Positions 54,512 to 63,176 are shown, numbered from the stretch's first letter. The stretch is DNA of 64,000 nucleotides from Devosia sp. (GCF_028290625.1 NZ_JAQGJM010000034.1:1-64000), one strand, 5' to 3'. Notes: generated from the sequence alone by a model not told the origin. A program made the numbers and translations.

Positions 54512-54641
54512 ACCTCTCCCTTTGGGGGAGAGGTCGGCGCGCAGCGCCGGGTGAGGGGGCCTTTGCTGGGTGAGGTGTCCGGGGAAGGCCCCCTCACCCG
54601 ACCCAAGAGGGTCGACCTCTCCCCCAAAGGGAGAGGTGCCG
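54512..54641. repeat. Palindromic repeat (family B/C) between PhoP-like and PhoQ-like genes
   Basis: Stem 54512-54520 with 54526-54534 and a second inverted copy of the same arm near 54619-54641 flank the family B sequence (GTGAGGGGGCC and its complement). The whole block is itself an inverted repeat. It occupies most of the gap between the two genes of the two-component system. Confidence 0.75.
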
Positions 54642-54680
54642 ATGTGCCACCGTCCGGGCAAATGCACCTGCCCCATGGGC

Positions 54681-55340
54681 TTAATCCTCGGCGATCTGGT
54701 AACCCAGTCCACGCACCGTCTGGATGCAATCCTCCGGCAGCTTCTTGCGCAGGCGACCGACAAACACTTCGATCGTATTGCTGTCGCGGTCGAAATCCTG
54801 GTCGTAGAGATGCTCGGTCAGTTCGGTGCGCGAGATGACCTTGCCCTTGTGGTGCATCAGATAGCTGAGCAGCCGCAATTCGTGGCTGGTCAGCTTCACC
54901 GATTGCCCGTCCACCGTGACCTTGCCCGAACGGGCATCGAGCCGGACGGCGCCGGCCACGATCTCATTGGAGGCAAGCCCGGCCGCACGACGCACCAAAG
55001 CGCGGATACGGGCCAGGATTTCTTCCATATGGAATGGCTTGGCGACATAGTCGTCGGCGCCGGCGTCGATGCCCTGCACCTTGTCGCTCCAGCGATCGCG
55101 CGCCGTGAGCAGCAGCACCGGCGTGGTCTTGCCCGCCCGGCGCCATTCTTCGAGCACCGAAAGCCCGTCCATCTGCGGTAGCCCGATATCGAGCACGATC
55201 GCATCATAGGGTTCGGTGTCACCGAGGAAGTGTCCTTCCTCGCCATCGAAGGCGACGTCGACCGCATAACCGGCCTCTGTCAGCGCTTCCTTGAGCTGTC
55301 GGTTCAGATTGGTATCGTCTTCAACGACCAGAATGCGCAT
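54681..55340 (-). CDS. PhoP-like OmpR-family response regulator
   Basis: 219 aa. Receiver domain with D51 in DAIVLDIGLPQMDG and acidic pair VVEDD, then a winged-helix effector domain ending VRGLGYQIAED. The start at 55340 gives MRILVVEDDTNLN with a G-rich site upstream. It lies 28 bp after a PepSY-type protein and upstream of the PhoQ-like kinase, the usual PepSY-regulator-kinase order. The signal is not known. Confidence 0.88.
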   Translation of the reverse strand: MRILVVEDDTNLNRQLKEALTEAGYAVDVAFDGEEGHFLGDTEPYDAIVLDIGLPQMDGLSVLEEWRRAGKTTPVLLLTARDRWSDKVQGIDAGADDYVAKPFHMEEILARIRALVRRAAGLASNEIVAGAVRLDARSGKVTVDGQSVKLTSHELRLLSYLMHHKGKVISRTELTEHLYDQDFDRDSNTIEVFVGRLRKKLPEDCIQTVRGLGYQIAED

Positions 55341-55368
55341 TGTTTGCCCCCGTAACCCATGCCAGCTT

Positions 55369-55656
55369 TTATTGAGCGTCAAGCACCAGGTTCTGTGCTT
55401 GTCCATCCTGGAAGATGCCCACGATATAAACGAGGCGACCGCCCTCGTCACAGACCTGACGATTGAGAATTTTGACGCTGTCGTCGATGCCTGCCTCGGC
55501 CAATACTTGGTCGAACGACTTGATTTCTCCCGACTCGGCAGCCTTTTGGGCGTCGAGCGGAGACAGGCACGCAGCCTGCGCGGTGCCGATTGTCGTCGCC
55601 GCAAGGACGAGACAAAGCACCAGCGACGCAAGAATTTTCTGGGTCAGGGTTTTCAT
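55369..55656 (-). CDS. Small periplasmic PepSY-like protein
   Basis: 95 aa. Signal peptide of about 28 residues (TAQAA cleavage). The mature part carries two Cys (AACLSPLDAQ and NRQVCDEGG) that could form a disulfide. One PepSY-like unit has the ending GRLVYIVGIFQDGQAQNLVLDA typical of this group (parts LVYIVGIF and NLVLDA). It is probably an accessory of the two-component system encoded directly after it, and the first gene of that operon. Confidence 0.78.
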   Translation of the reverse strand: MKTLTQKILASLVLCLVLAATTIGTAQAACLSPLDAQKAAESGEIKSFDQVLAEAGIDDSVKILNRQVCDEGGRLVYIVGIFQDGQAQNLVLDAQ

Positions 55657-55689
55657 GTTTGCAACTTAGGACGATGTTGCTGAATGGGA

Positions 55690-55713
55690 CATGAATACGA
55701 CAAGATCTTCATG
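55690..55713. promoter_or_regulatory. Inverted repeat upstream of the PepSY gene
   Basis: CATGAA-N12-TTCATG, with a further TTCAAA half-site at 55717. It lies 34-57 bases upstream of the PepSY start and could be the binding site of the PhoP-like regulator. No consensus for this regulator is known to me, so confidence is low. Confidence 0.3.
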
Positions 55714-55834
55714 AGCTTCAAAATTTCGCCTCTTTCAGGAAACGGCCACGCCGGTTCCCAACGCCGCTGCGGGCGACCCGTTGCCACGATAAGCAATATC
55801 GGGTCACCCACATCTACGCCGCTGGCGGCAGCGG

Positions 55835-56602
55835 TCAAGCGTTGCCGATATCGCCCTTGAGCCCCTTGCGCAAAAAGATCACCGCCAGCGCCTCCATGAT
55901 CAGGTGTCCGGCCGAGCCGCCATCGAGCGTCGGCAGGTCGATGCCCAGCACTTGGGCTAGGCCCGCAATCAGCATGAAGGCGGCGACGATATAGGTCTTG
56001 TAGCCCGACAATGCAGCCATGGTGTCACTCCAGTTTGGTGATTGAACAGTGGTCGAAGATTGGGTTCCCGCGGCCGCCAGTGCGGCCTTGCGAATGGCCG
56101 CCACGCGGGCCGTCCAGCCCTTGCCGAAGACCGCGAAGGTCGCCAGCCGGGTGAGGAAATCGAGGCGTTTGCCGCAGAGCGCATCGATCAGCCCCGCCGC
56201 TCCGCGCAGCGCGATCTCGGTCTTGATCGCGCCCAGCGTCAGCGGCCCGACCTGCCCGTCTGCCACGACCTTGAGCTGCCCTTGCAGTGTCTTGATCGCC
56301 CGGTCCGGGCCCGAATTGACCGCAAAATCGAATAGCGCCAGATCGAGCCCCGGCGGCAACTTCCCGGCATTGCTGCGATCCCAATAGCCGCCCCTGTAAA
56401 TCTGGGCCGCCTCGGCGCGATCGAGGCTCTGCACCTCGCTCTTGGCCAAACCCCACCACGGCGTAACCGCCCGCCAGCGTGCCAGCGTCTTGCGGGTGAT
56501 CCCCAAATTGGTGGCGCCGCCCGGATCGCTGGGATGATCGACATAGCCGCCTTCGAATTGCAGCACCTGATCGAGGCAGATATCGAACCGCGTCCTAGCC
56601 AT
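55835..56602 (-). CDS. N-acetylmuramidase (GH108) with C-terminal holin-like domain
   Basis: 255 aa. The N-terminal lysozyme domain (about 1-175) has catalytic E17 in QFEGGYVDHPSDPGGATNLG, followed by a peptidoglycan-binding-like part (VADGQVGPLTLGAI). The C-terminal 60 residues hold two hydrophobic segments (YIVAAFMLIAGLAQVLGIDL and LIMEALAVIFL) ending in a charged tail, a holin-like hairpin. It is the last gene of the GTA cluster and starts inside the end of the megatron gene (8-base overlap). It would release particles by lysing the cell wall. Confidence 0.82.
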   Translation of the reverse strand: MARTRFDICLDQVLQFEGGYVDHPSDPGGATNLGITRKTLARWRAVTPWWGLAKSEVQSLDRAEAAQIYRGGYWDRSNAGKLPPGLDLALFDFAVNSGPDRAIKTLQGQLKVVADGQVGPLTLGAIKTEIALRGAAGLIDALCGKRLDFLTRLATFAVFGKGWTARVAAIRKAALAAAGTQSSTTVQSPNWSDTMAALSGYKTYIVAAFMLIAGLAQVLGIDLPTLDGGSAGHLIMEALAVIFLRKGLKGDIGNA

Positions 56603-59600
56603 TGAATTGTCCCCTGCCGCTATGGCCCGCCCCGAATACCGGGCTGATCTGCTGAACCGTGAATTGGAATGCCGAGGCCGGCCCGCCGAAATCGCTGACC
56701 TGATCGGCCGCCGCGTAGGTCCCTGCCGGAGTGCTGCGTTCAAAGCTGCGCAGCAGCGTCAGCCCATCGAAGATGCTGACCGCATAACGCTCCGGCATAT
56801 GTTCGAGCGGCGCATCGCCCGCCCCCCAGCCATCGCCATCGGCCCGGCTGCAACGGGTCCAGCTCAGCGCAATATCGCCCCCTGCCCGCTTGGCTCGAAG
56901 GTGCACTGGCGCTAGCGGCAAAACCGGCGCCAGGGCGAAATCCGCCGTGAAGCCGGTTCCCTTCAGATCATCGCTTCCCGCATAGGCAATGAGGCTCGCT
57001 TCAGTCCCCAGCCATTGCGCGCTCACTGGCAACACGCCGACCCGCGAATCCAGCAGAAACACGGGAGCTCCATCCGCCACTGTTCCGATCGCCGGAACTG
57101 TCCCGGCCTGTCCGCGCAAAAGCCGGCTCAATCGATACGTCGCGGGCGCAATCAGCTCCGCCTGCGCAAAACCGATGACCTCCCAATCCCCGCCGATCGT
57201 CTGCCCCGCAATACGATTGCCCCCCGCCAGCACCGCAAATTCATCCAGCGCCGCCAGATGCCCTGCGTAAAGCTTGACCGTCAGAGCTGCCGCCCGGTCC
57301 CAAAGTCCGGCTGGTCCGGCCGCCAATCCGCCCACGGTTTCGCCCATCACAGCGCGCCGCCCCAATCGCGCGAGGCTCGCCCCATTGCCATCGGCAATCG
57401 CGACCACGCCCGGCCAAGGCTGCGCATGCGCCGCCAGCACCAGCCGCGTCCGCCCTGCATCCTCCGGCACCGGCGGCAGATGCGCCGCTACCACGACCGG
57501 CCGCGATTGCGTGAAGCTGCTCGCCCCGCCCGTCCTCGCCCCATCGACCGCCACTGCGATCGGCACCGGTGCGACCAACGTTCGCGCCGTCACCCGCCGC
57601 ACCGCGCCGTCGCGGATTTCCGTGACCTCGAATGGTCCTTCGGCGATGCCGAGATCGATGACATCCCCCGGCTCCACCGCCAAGGCGCTCGGCGGCAAGC
57701 TGAATTCCACGCTCTCGCGCTGCCCACTTTCCGCCAATAGCCCCTGCTCCGCCGCGATCCGTGCGCCGCCCAGGTCGAGCACCAGCGGCAAAGCCTTGCT
57801 CCCGACCGGTCCAGCACCACGCAGCGCCGTAACCGTGCCGACCTGGTAATCGCGCTCGCGGTCAACAAAGGTCAGCGCCAGCCGTCCTACGGCTTCCGCA
57901 GGATCGGCCCGCCGCCGCGACAGTACCGCGCCATCCTCACGCACCAGATCATCCGCACCGACCGCGACCTGCGCCGCCCGCCGCGCCTGCCCCAGCCGCA
58001 GTCCCGTAGCCGACGCCCGCAGGCTCAATCCACTCGCCGCGATCAACGGTTCCAGCGCATCGCGCCCTGTCGCGGTCTGATCCAGCACAAAGCCATGCAC
58101 CAGCGGCAGCGCCGGCTCGCCCACCAGCGTCACGCCATGCTCGGCCGCCACGGCCGCGGCCATTTCGCCACTGCTCATTGCCCCAAGTCGCCCAGTCAGC
58201 CAGTGGCCGGTGCGGTGATTGGGCCCATCCGCCCACACATCGGTCTGCGCCGGAAACGCCGGAAATGGTCGCGCATCCCAGGTCCAGTGATAGATCCGGC
58301 TGACATCGACCATGCCGGCCGGATTGTTCGCCGGATTGCGCCAGTGCTGCTGATGCGCCCGCAAAAACTGCCGCTGGATGAGCGGATCGCTCATGCCGCT
58401 GGAGAAATACGGCCGCCCGCTCTCGGCGCTCTTGTCATCGCCAAAAATATTGGGCTGGTTGGCCCCCTTATCGACCGCGCCGCAGCCCAGCTCAGTCAGC
58501 CAAATTGGCTTCCCACCCGGCACCCAGGCCGTCGGAACGGCGGCGCGCACACCGCTCGGCCGGTTATAGTGGTAGTGGCTCCACCAGCCCCGAATGTCCT
58601 TGACGCGATAGACAAACGGCTCGCCATAAGCTCCATCGCTGATGACACTACGCGTCCCGGCCTGCCGGTCGGCATCGCTGGCATAATACCAGTCGAACCC
58701 CTCACCACCGGCGATATTGCCCGCCAGGTAATCCAGCTCATATCCGGTTGCTGCAAGCGCGGCATCGGTATGGCCCGAACCATCCCGCCAATCCGCCAGC
58801 GGCATGTAATTGTCGATACCCACCGCATCGATATTGGCGGACGCCCATAGCGGATCGAGATGGAAAAACTTCTCCCCGCTCGGCTGGTAGCCCGAATATT
58901 CGCTCCAATCGGCCGCGTAGCTGATCTTGGTGCCACCGCCCACAATCGCCCGTACATCGGCCGCCAGCGTCACCAGTGCATCGACGAACGGAAAGCTATT
59001 CGCCGCGCCGCGTACCGTGCTCAACCCGACCATTTCCGAGCCGATCAGGATCGCATCGACCCCGCCGGCATCCTGCGCCAATTGCGCATAGTGCAGCATC
59101 ATCGTCCGGTAACCGGCCGCCACGAAGCTGGCCACCTGCACCGCCGCCGCGCCGCTCTTGTCCGGCGATCCCGCCCGCCCCGGCGCCGGATCGCAGGTGA
59201 TCCGCCCACGCCACGGATAGGCCGCCTGCCCGCTCGTCCCCGAATACGGGTTCGGCAAGCCATTGCCGCTTGGCACATCCATCAGCACCATCGGATAGAG
59301 CGTCACCGCGATGCCGCGCGCCCGCAAATCCGCGATCGCCGCCCGCACCGCCGCATCGGACGGCGTGCCGCCATAAGCCGGACCGCCGCCATGGCTGCTC
59401 ACCACTGGCACGTCGCCGCGCCCCAGCCCCGCCACGCTCCAGCTCACGCCCTCGACCGTCCGGCTGGCGCTTTCCAACCGCGGCCCAACCGTGCAATGCC
59501 CACACCGCAAGTCATTGCCGAACCAGGCCACCACCAGCGCCACGCGCTCCAGGTTCGGGCACAGCGCTGTCAGCTCGTCGATCGACCAGCTCCAGTCGCT

Positions 59601-60323
59601 GACGCCCTTGGCCACATGCGTATTCTCTCCGACGGTTTCCCCCCGGCCCACTAGCCGCACACGCGGCACCGGGTCATAACCGAACTCCGTCGCCCCCGGG
59701 ATCACCGTCACCGCGCGAATAGCCGGCTCCAAATCCCCCACCACCCGGCACAATTCCACGCTCAATTGCGGAATGCGGTTGCCGAACTTGCTCAGCGGCA
59801 ATTGCTCGACCACGAGGTAACAAAGCCCCCGATAGGTCGGCGCCACGCCCTGCGTCGCCTCAATCAGCCCATCAGGCAACTGGGTCTCGGTGCCGCGATA
59901 AAACCGCAGCGTCAGCCCATTGGTCTCCAGCAATTGCCCATCGGCCCAGATCCGTCCCAGCCGATGCACCTCGCCCTCGCAAAACGCCACGGCAAAGCTG
60001 GCGCCGACCTCGTCCTCGGTCTCCTCCTGGCCCATGCCCTTGGCGCCGGCATTCTCGACGCTCAGCATTTCCAGCTCGCGCGCCCAGATGATATTACCGC
60101 TCAGCCGGCTCCAGCCATACAGTCGCGGCACGGCCCCGCCCTCCGACGAGCCCTGCAACCGCACATCGCTGACCGTCGCCGCCGGCTTGTCCTCGCCAAA
60201 CAGCATGCCGTCGATAGCGCTGCCCGCCAGCGCGCCCAGCGCCCGGCCAATAGTCGCGCCAATGGGCCCGCCCACCAGCCCGCCAACGAAATTGCCAGCC
60301 AGCGAAAGCGCAAGCGTTGCCAT
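56595..60323 (-). CDS. GTA baseplate 'megatron' protein (g15-like)
   Basis: 1242 aa. A Gly/Ala-rich hydrophobic N-terminus (LALSLAGNFVGGLVGGPIGA) can insert in membrane. A glycosidase-like TIM barrel (about 400-760; ILIGSEMVGLSTVRG, DWSEYSGYQPSGEKFF) and a phage-tail-type C-terminal half follow. This is the layout of RcGTA Rcc01698, which forms the baseplate tip and helps DNA enter through the envelope. Length is close to RcGTA's. It starts 22 bp after the NlpC/P60 gene. Confidence 0.92.
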   Translation of the reverse strand: MATLALSLAGNFVGGLVGGPIGATIGRALGALAGSAIDGMLFGEDKPAATVSDVRLQGSSEGGAVPRLYGWSRLSGNIIWARELEMLSVENAGAKGMGQEETEDEVGASFAVAFCEGEVHRLGRIWADGQLLETNGLTLRFYRGTETQLPDGLIEATQGVAPTYRGLCYLVVEQLPLSKFGNRIPQLSVELCRVVGDLEPAIRAVTVIPGATEFGYDPVPRVRLVGRGETVGENTHVAKGVSDWSWSIDELTALCPNLERVALVVAWFGNDLRCGHCTVGPRLESASRTVEGVSWSVAGLGRGDVPVVSSHGGGPAYGGTPSDAAVRAAIADLRARGIAVTLYPMVLMDVPSGNGLPNPYSGTSGQAAYPWRGRITCDPAPGRAGSPDKSGAAAVQVASFVAAGYRTMMLHYAQLAQDAGGVDAILIGSEMVGLSTVRGAANSFPFVDALVTLAADVRAIVGGGTKISYAADWSEYSGYQPSGEKFFHLDPLWASANIDAVGIDNYMPLADWRDGSGHTDAALAATGYELDYLAGNIAGGEGFDWYYASDADRQAGTRSVISDGAYGEPFVYRVKDIRGWWSHYHYNRPSGVRAAVPTAWVPGGKPIWLTELGCGAVDKGANQPNIFGDDKSAESGRPYFSSGMSDPLIQRQFLRAHQQHWRNPANNPAGMVDVSRIYHWTWDARPFPAFPAQTDVWADGPNHRTGHWLTGRLGAMSSGEMAAAVAAEHGVTLVGEPALPLVHGFVLDQTATGRDALEPLIAASGLSLRASATGLRLGQARRAAQVAVGADDLVREDGAVLSRRRADPAEAVGRLALTFVDRERDYQVGTVTALRGAGPVGSKALPLVLDLGGARIAAEQGLLAESGQRESVEFSLPPSALAVEPGDVIDLGIAEGPFEVTEIRDGAVRRVTARTLVAPVPIAVAVDGARTGGASSFTQSRPVVVAAHLPPVPEDAGRTRLVLAAHAQPWPGVVAIADGNGASLARLGRRAVMGETVGGLAAGPAGLWDRAAALTVKLYAGHLAALDEFAVLAGGNRIAGQTIGGDWEVIGFAQAELIAPATYRLSRLLRGQAGTVPAIGTVADGAPVFLLDSRVGVLPVSAQWLGTEASLIAYAGSDDLKGTGFTADFALAPVLPLAPVHLRAKRAGGDIALSWTRCSRADGDGWGAGDAPLEHMPERYAVSIFDGLTLLRSFERSTPAGTYAAADQVSDFGGPASAFQFTVQQISPVFGAGHSGRGQFNG

Positions 60324-60345
60324 AAGTGATCCTTGTTCTGAAAAG

Positions 60346-60771
60346 CTAGAGAACGGCCGGAAAAACGAAACGCCCGCTGATCCGCCGCGCCCAGGCTTCG
60401 CTCAGTGCCGCCTCGACCACACCGAGCCGCTCCTGCGCATGGATGAACCGCTCAGCCGAAGCCAAAATCCCGCAATGCTTGGCCTCGGCCATGCCATTGA
60501 GCCGAAACAGCAGCACCTGCCCCGCCGCCAACTCACCGCTCACGGGCAGCAAAAACCGCTCTGCCGCCGCCAGCAGCGCCCCGGCATGCGCCGGATCGCG
60601 CATATCGGCCCGATACGGCGGCACCACCATCGGCTCATCGCCATAAAGCGTCCGCCACACTCCGCGCAGCAGCCCCAAGCAATCGCACCCCGCCCCCCGC
60701 GTCGCCGCCTGATGCCGATAGGGCGTGCCCAGCCAAAGCCGCGCTGCCGCGACCACCAGGTCGGGGCTCAT
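60346..60771 (-). CDS. GTA NlpC/P60 tail peptidase (g14-like)
   Basis: 141 aa. Papain-like NlpC/P60 fold with C31 (GAGCDCLGLLRGVWR) and H99 (AEAKHCGIL). The TPYRHQAATRG start matches GTA and phage tail peptidases. In RcGTA the homologue cleaves peptidoglycan during DNA delivery. The start overlaps the hub gene's stop by 4 bases, so the chain is translationally coupled. Confidence 0.92.
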   Translation of the reverse strand: MSPDLVVAAARLWLGTPYRHQAATRGAGCDCLGLLRGVWRTLYGDEPMVVPPYRADMRDPAHAGALLAAAERFLLPVSGELAAGQVLLFRLNGMAEAKHCGILASAERFIHAQERLGVVEAALSEAWARRISGRFVFPAVL

Positions 60772-61658
60772 TTCACCACCGCCCGACCATCCAGCGCATC
60801 GCCCGCCCGCGGATGCCGCAGCACGAAATCGCTGCCCGGAATATGCGGAAAGCCGCGAAAATTGACCGCGTTGCCGAACCGGGTCTTGCAGGTGCTAAAC
60901 CGCCGGTCGCACCCCGTCGTCACCGCCAGCGTATCGCCCACCTCGACCCACTCACCCACCACGACGCCAAATGCCAGAACATCGACCCCGCCATTGCGCG
61001 CGTGCCCGATCACCCCGTCGCGCAACCCCTCGCGCCGACCCGCGCTCCACACTGCCGACCCGAACGCGAACCACCCGGCATCGAACCCCGCCAGCCCGCT
61101 GACCCGCAACCGGTACGCGTCCTCGACCGCCTCCACCGTCGCCACCCCGCGAAACGCAGCACTGGCGGCGTTGACACCGCAGCGCGCATCCCCCAGCTCA
61201 GCGTCGCACAGCCCCTGATAGATCCGGCCATGCCGCGCATTCAGCCCCTGCTGGCTCGAACGCAGTTCGGCCCGAAACACCCCATCCTCGCGCACGATCT
61301 CGCCGATGCTATCGCGCCGCAGCAGCAGCCGCTGACTCACATCCGCCCAGTTCACCCGCCAGCTCTCGACCTCCGCCCCGTCGTACCGCCCGAGCAGAAT
61401 ATCGTCCTCGGCAATAGCATCAGCATGCAGCACGCCCAGCACCTGGCTGGTGTCCACCTGCCCGCCCAGCTTGGCCGGCGCCTCCGCCCCATCCAACCCA
61501 TGTGCCGGCACGAAGTCGGTGCCATCGAAGCTCAGCGTCCCGTCATGGTCGGTGAACCCCAGCACCACGCTATCGCTCCGAGTGATCCGCCAGCAATTGG
61601 CCAGCGTCGTCTCCCCGCCGGCGATATGCGCCGCGAACCCCGTCTCCAGCGTCCTCAT
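60768..61658 (-). CDS. GTA hub protein, DUF2163 (g13-like)
   Basis: 296 aa with the DUF2163 and C-terminal phage-BR0599-like regions (GFTDHDGTLSFDG near 34, NFRGFPHIPGSDFVLRHP near 266). Four cysteines C151, C160, C250 and C257 are spaced as in RcGTA Rcc01696, whose structure showed an iron-sulfur cluster in the hub; cluster binding here is inferred. It begins MRTLETGFAAHIAGGETTLA and overlaps g12 by 4 bases. Confidence 0.92.
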   Translation of the reverse strand: MRTLETGFAAHIAGGETTLANCWRITRSDSVVLGFTDHDGTLSFDGTDFVPAHGLDGAEAPAKLGGQVDTSQVLGVLHADAIAEDDILLGRYDGAEVESWRVNWADVSQRLLLRRDSIGEIVREDGVFRAELRSSQQGLNARHGRIYQGLCDAELGDARCGVNAASAAFRGVATVEAVEDAYRLRVSGLAGFDAGWFAFGSAVWSAGRREGLRDGVIGHARNGGVDVLAFGVVVGEWVEVGDTLAVTTGCDRRFSTCKTRFGNAVNFRGFPHIPGSDFVLRHPRAGDALDGRAVVK

Positions 61659-62275
61659 GACAAAATCTCCACCAGCGGAATGCTCGGGGCCTCCGCCGCG
61701 TCAAAACTGGTCAGCTCGATATCAAGCCTGTCGGTGTCGAACCGCACCGGCACATCGAACAGAAAGCCCGCCGTCACCGCCGCCCCATTGGCCGGCGCTA
61801 CCGAGAACCCGACGATCCCAGTGGCCACATCCACGGTCCACCCGCTCAACACCTCGCTACCCGCGACCGCCACCCGCACCGATCCCGCCGCCGGCCGCGT
61901 AATCGGCCGCAAATAGGGATCAAAACTCGCCCCATACGTCTTGCTGAGCTGAAAACTGGTCCGGCTACCGTCCCCCGTCCCGATCCGCTGATCGTTCGGC
62001 CCCTGCACCGCGCCACCCGAGGAATAATCCAGCCCGTCGCGCCACAAAAACCCATGCAGCCGCCCGCGCCTTTCCTCAAAAAACGCCAGAACCGCCTGCA
62101 TATCCGCCCGCGATTTGACGCCATAACCGGCATTGTAGCGCCGACGCGAATGCCGCCACCGGCTATTGCGCTCCTCGGTCCCGCTCGCCAGCGTCACCAC
62201 ATCAGTCCTGCGCTCCGGCCCACCCCGCGCCCCCAGCGCAACGTCCAACGGAAAGCGCACAGCGTGAAAAGCCAT
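61655..62275 (-). CDS. GTA distal tail protein, DUF2460 (g12-like)
   Basis: 206 aa, DUF2460. MAFHAVRFPLDVALGARGGP and RNSRWRHSRRRYNAGYGVKS are family landmarks (the second with the Arg-rich stretch typical of GTA g12). It forms the ring between tail tube and hub. AAGGA lies 8 bases before the ATG. It heads the coupled group g12-g13-g14, and is separated from the tape-measure gene by a large palindromic repeat. Confidence 0.92.
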   Translation of the reverse strand: MAFHAVRFPLDVALGARGGPERRTDVVTLASGTEERNSRWRHSRRRYNAGYGVKSRADMQAVLAFFEERRGRLHGFLWRDGLDYSSGGAVQGPNDQRIGTGDGSRTSFQLSKTYGASFDPYLRPITRPAAGSVRVAVAGSEVLSGWTVDVATGIVGFSVAPANGAAVTAGFLFDVPVRFDTDRLDIELTSFDAAEAPSIPLVEILS

Positions 62276-62302
62276 GTGAGATGTCCTTACAAAGAGAGTG
62301 GA

Positions 62303-62455
62303 GCCCTCCCTCGCCCCTTGCGGGAGAGGGACAGCTTTTCCGCGTTCAGCGGGAAAGCAGGGTGAGGGGTTGTCTCCGCTCGGTGAGCGCCGAGCGATCG
62401 CTGCCCCTCATCCGCCCTTCGGGCACCTTCTCCCGCAAGGGGAGAAGGGAGACAG
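62303..62455. repeat. Palindromic repeat family B inside the GTA cluster
   Basis: CTCGCCCCTTGCGGGAGAGG and, further on, CACCTTCTCCCGCAAGGGGA form inverted copies with the GGCGGATGAGGGG element between them. It lies between the tape-measure stop (62458) and the g12 start. GTA genes are normally packed closely, so it appears inserted. Confidence 0.75.
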
Positions 62456-62457
62456 TG

Positions 62458-62995
62458 TCAGGAAGCCCGTGTGCCGCGCTTCACGGCCCTTAGCAGCATC
62501 GCGCTCAAATCCGCCTCGCTGCTCATAAAACTGCGCGCATCGCTGGCCGTCACATTGAACGTCACGTTGACCCCGCCACCGCCGCCGCTCACGCCGAGCC
62601 GGCCATCACTTCCCCGCTGCAGCGGCATGATCGCCTCCGGCCCAGCCTCGCCCGCCAGCCCCAGCCCGCCGCCCATCGGGAAATATCCCGGCGAGGCGAT
62701 CACTCCTCCCTTGGCAAACGGCGTCACCGCCGGATTCATCCCTTTGAACAGGCTGTCCACGAACCCACCCGCCAGGTTTGCAAACGGTTGGATCGCTGCC
62801 TTGAGCGCGATATCCGCGAACGACTTGGCAATGTCGCCAAGCATGCTTTTCAGCGACTTTCCGTCGGTCAGCGCCCCGCGAAGGCCCTGGCTGCGAGCGC
62901 GCCACCCCGTCCGCCAGATTTTCGATCCGGCCCAATTCCAACCGCACATCGCCAAGCTCGTCGCGAAAACCGTCCGGAAACAGATCATCGGCCAT
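62458..62995 (-). CDS. GTA tail tape-measure protein (g11-like) with frame discontinuity
   Basis: The ATG at 62995 (GGAGAG about 8 bases upstream) opens MADDLFPDGFRDELGDVRLE and continues to about Q35. The homologous continuation (SQGLRGALTDGKSLKSML and on to GYFPMGGGLGLAGEAGPEAI) is in the +1 frame. One extra base, near 62890, separates the two; joining them gives 178 aa of a good GTA tape-measure protein. As read, the first frame ends after 129 residues without the C-terminal part. It could be a sequencing error, a true indel, or recoding. Confidence 0.75.
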
Positions 62996-63176
62996 CGGGA
63001 AATCTCTCCATCATCGTTTCCAGTGCGCTGCGTGCCGGCGCCTGCACTTGCTCGCCAGCGACCGCCCGGAACGCTGCCGCCAACTCGCGCGGCGTCAGCT
63101 GCCAAAATGCCTCCGAGGACAGGCGCAGCACCCCAAACCCGAACCGCATCGCCGCCTCCCAGGGAAACGGCGTCAC
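62985..63176 (-). CDS. Small GTA protein, DUF2376/Rcc01693-like (g10.1)
   Basis: 63 aa: PWEAAMRFGFGVLRLSSEAF, WQLTPRELAAAF and a C-terminal helix ending ALETMMERFPDGR. The conserved SS-x2-FW-x2-TP-x-E motif matches the phage tail assembly chaperone of the GTA family. It overlaps the tape-measure start by 11 bases and g10's stop by 4, so the three are coupled. Confidence 0.85.
   Translation of the reverse strand: MTPFPWEAAMRFGFGVLRLSSEAFWQLTPRELAAAFRAVAGEQVQAPARSALETMMERFPDGR

Noticed and set aside
62880-62900. Programmed -1 frameshift of the lambda G/GT type in the tape-measure gene
   Set aside because: The needed change is +1 (or -2) and no slippery heptamer is present; a simple indel or read error is more likely, though recoding is not excluded.
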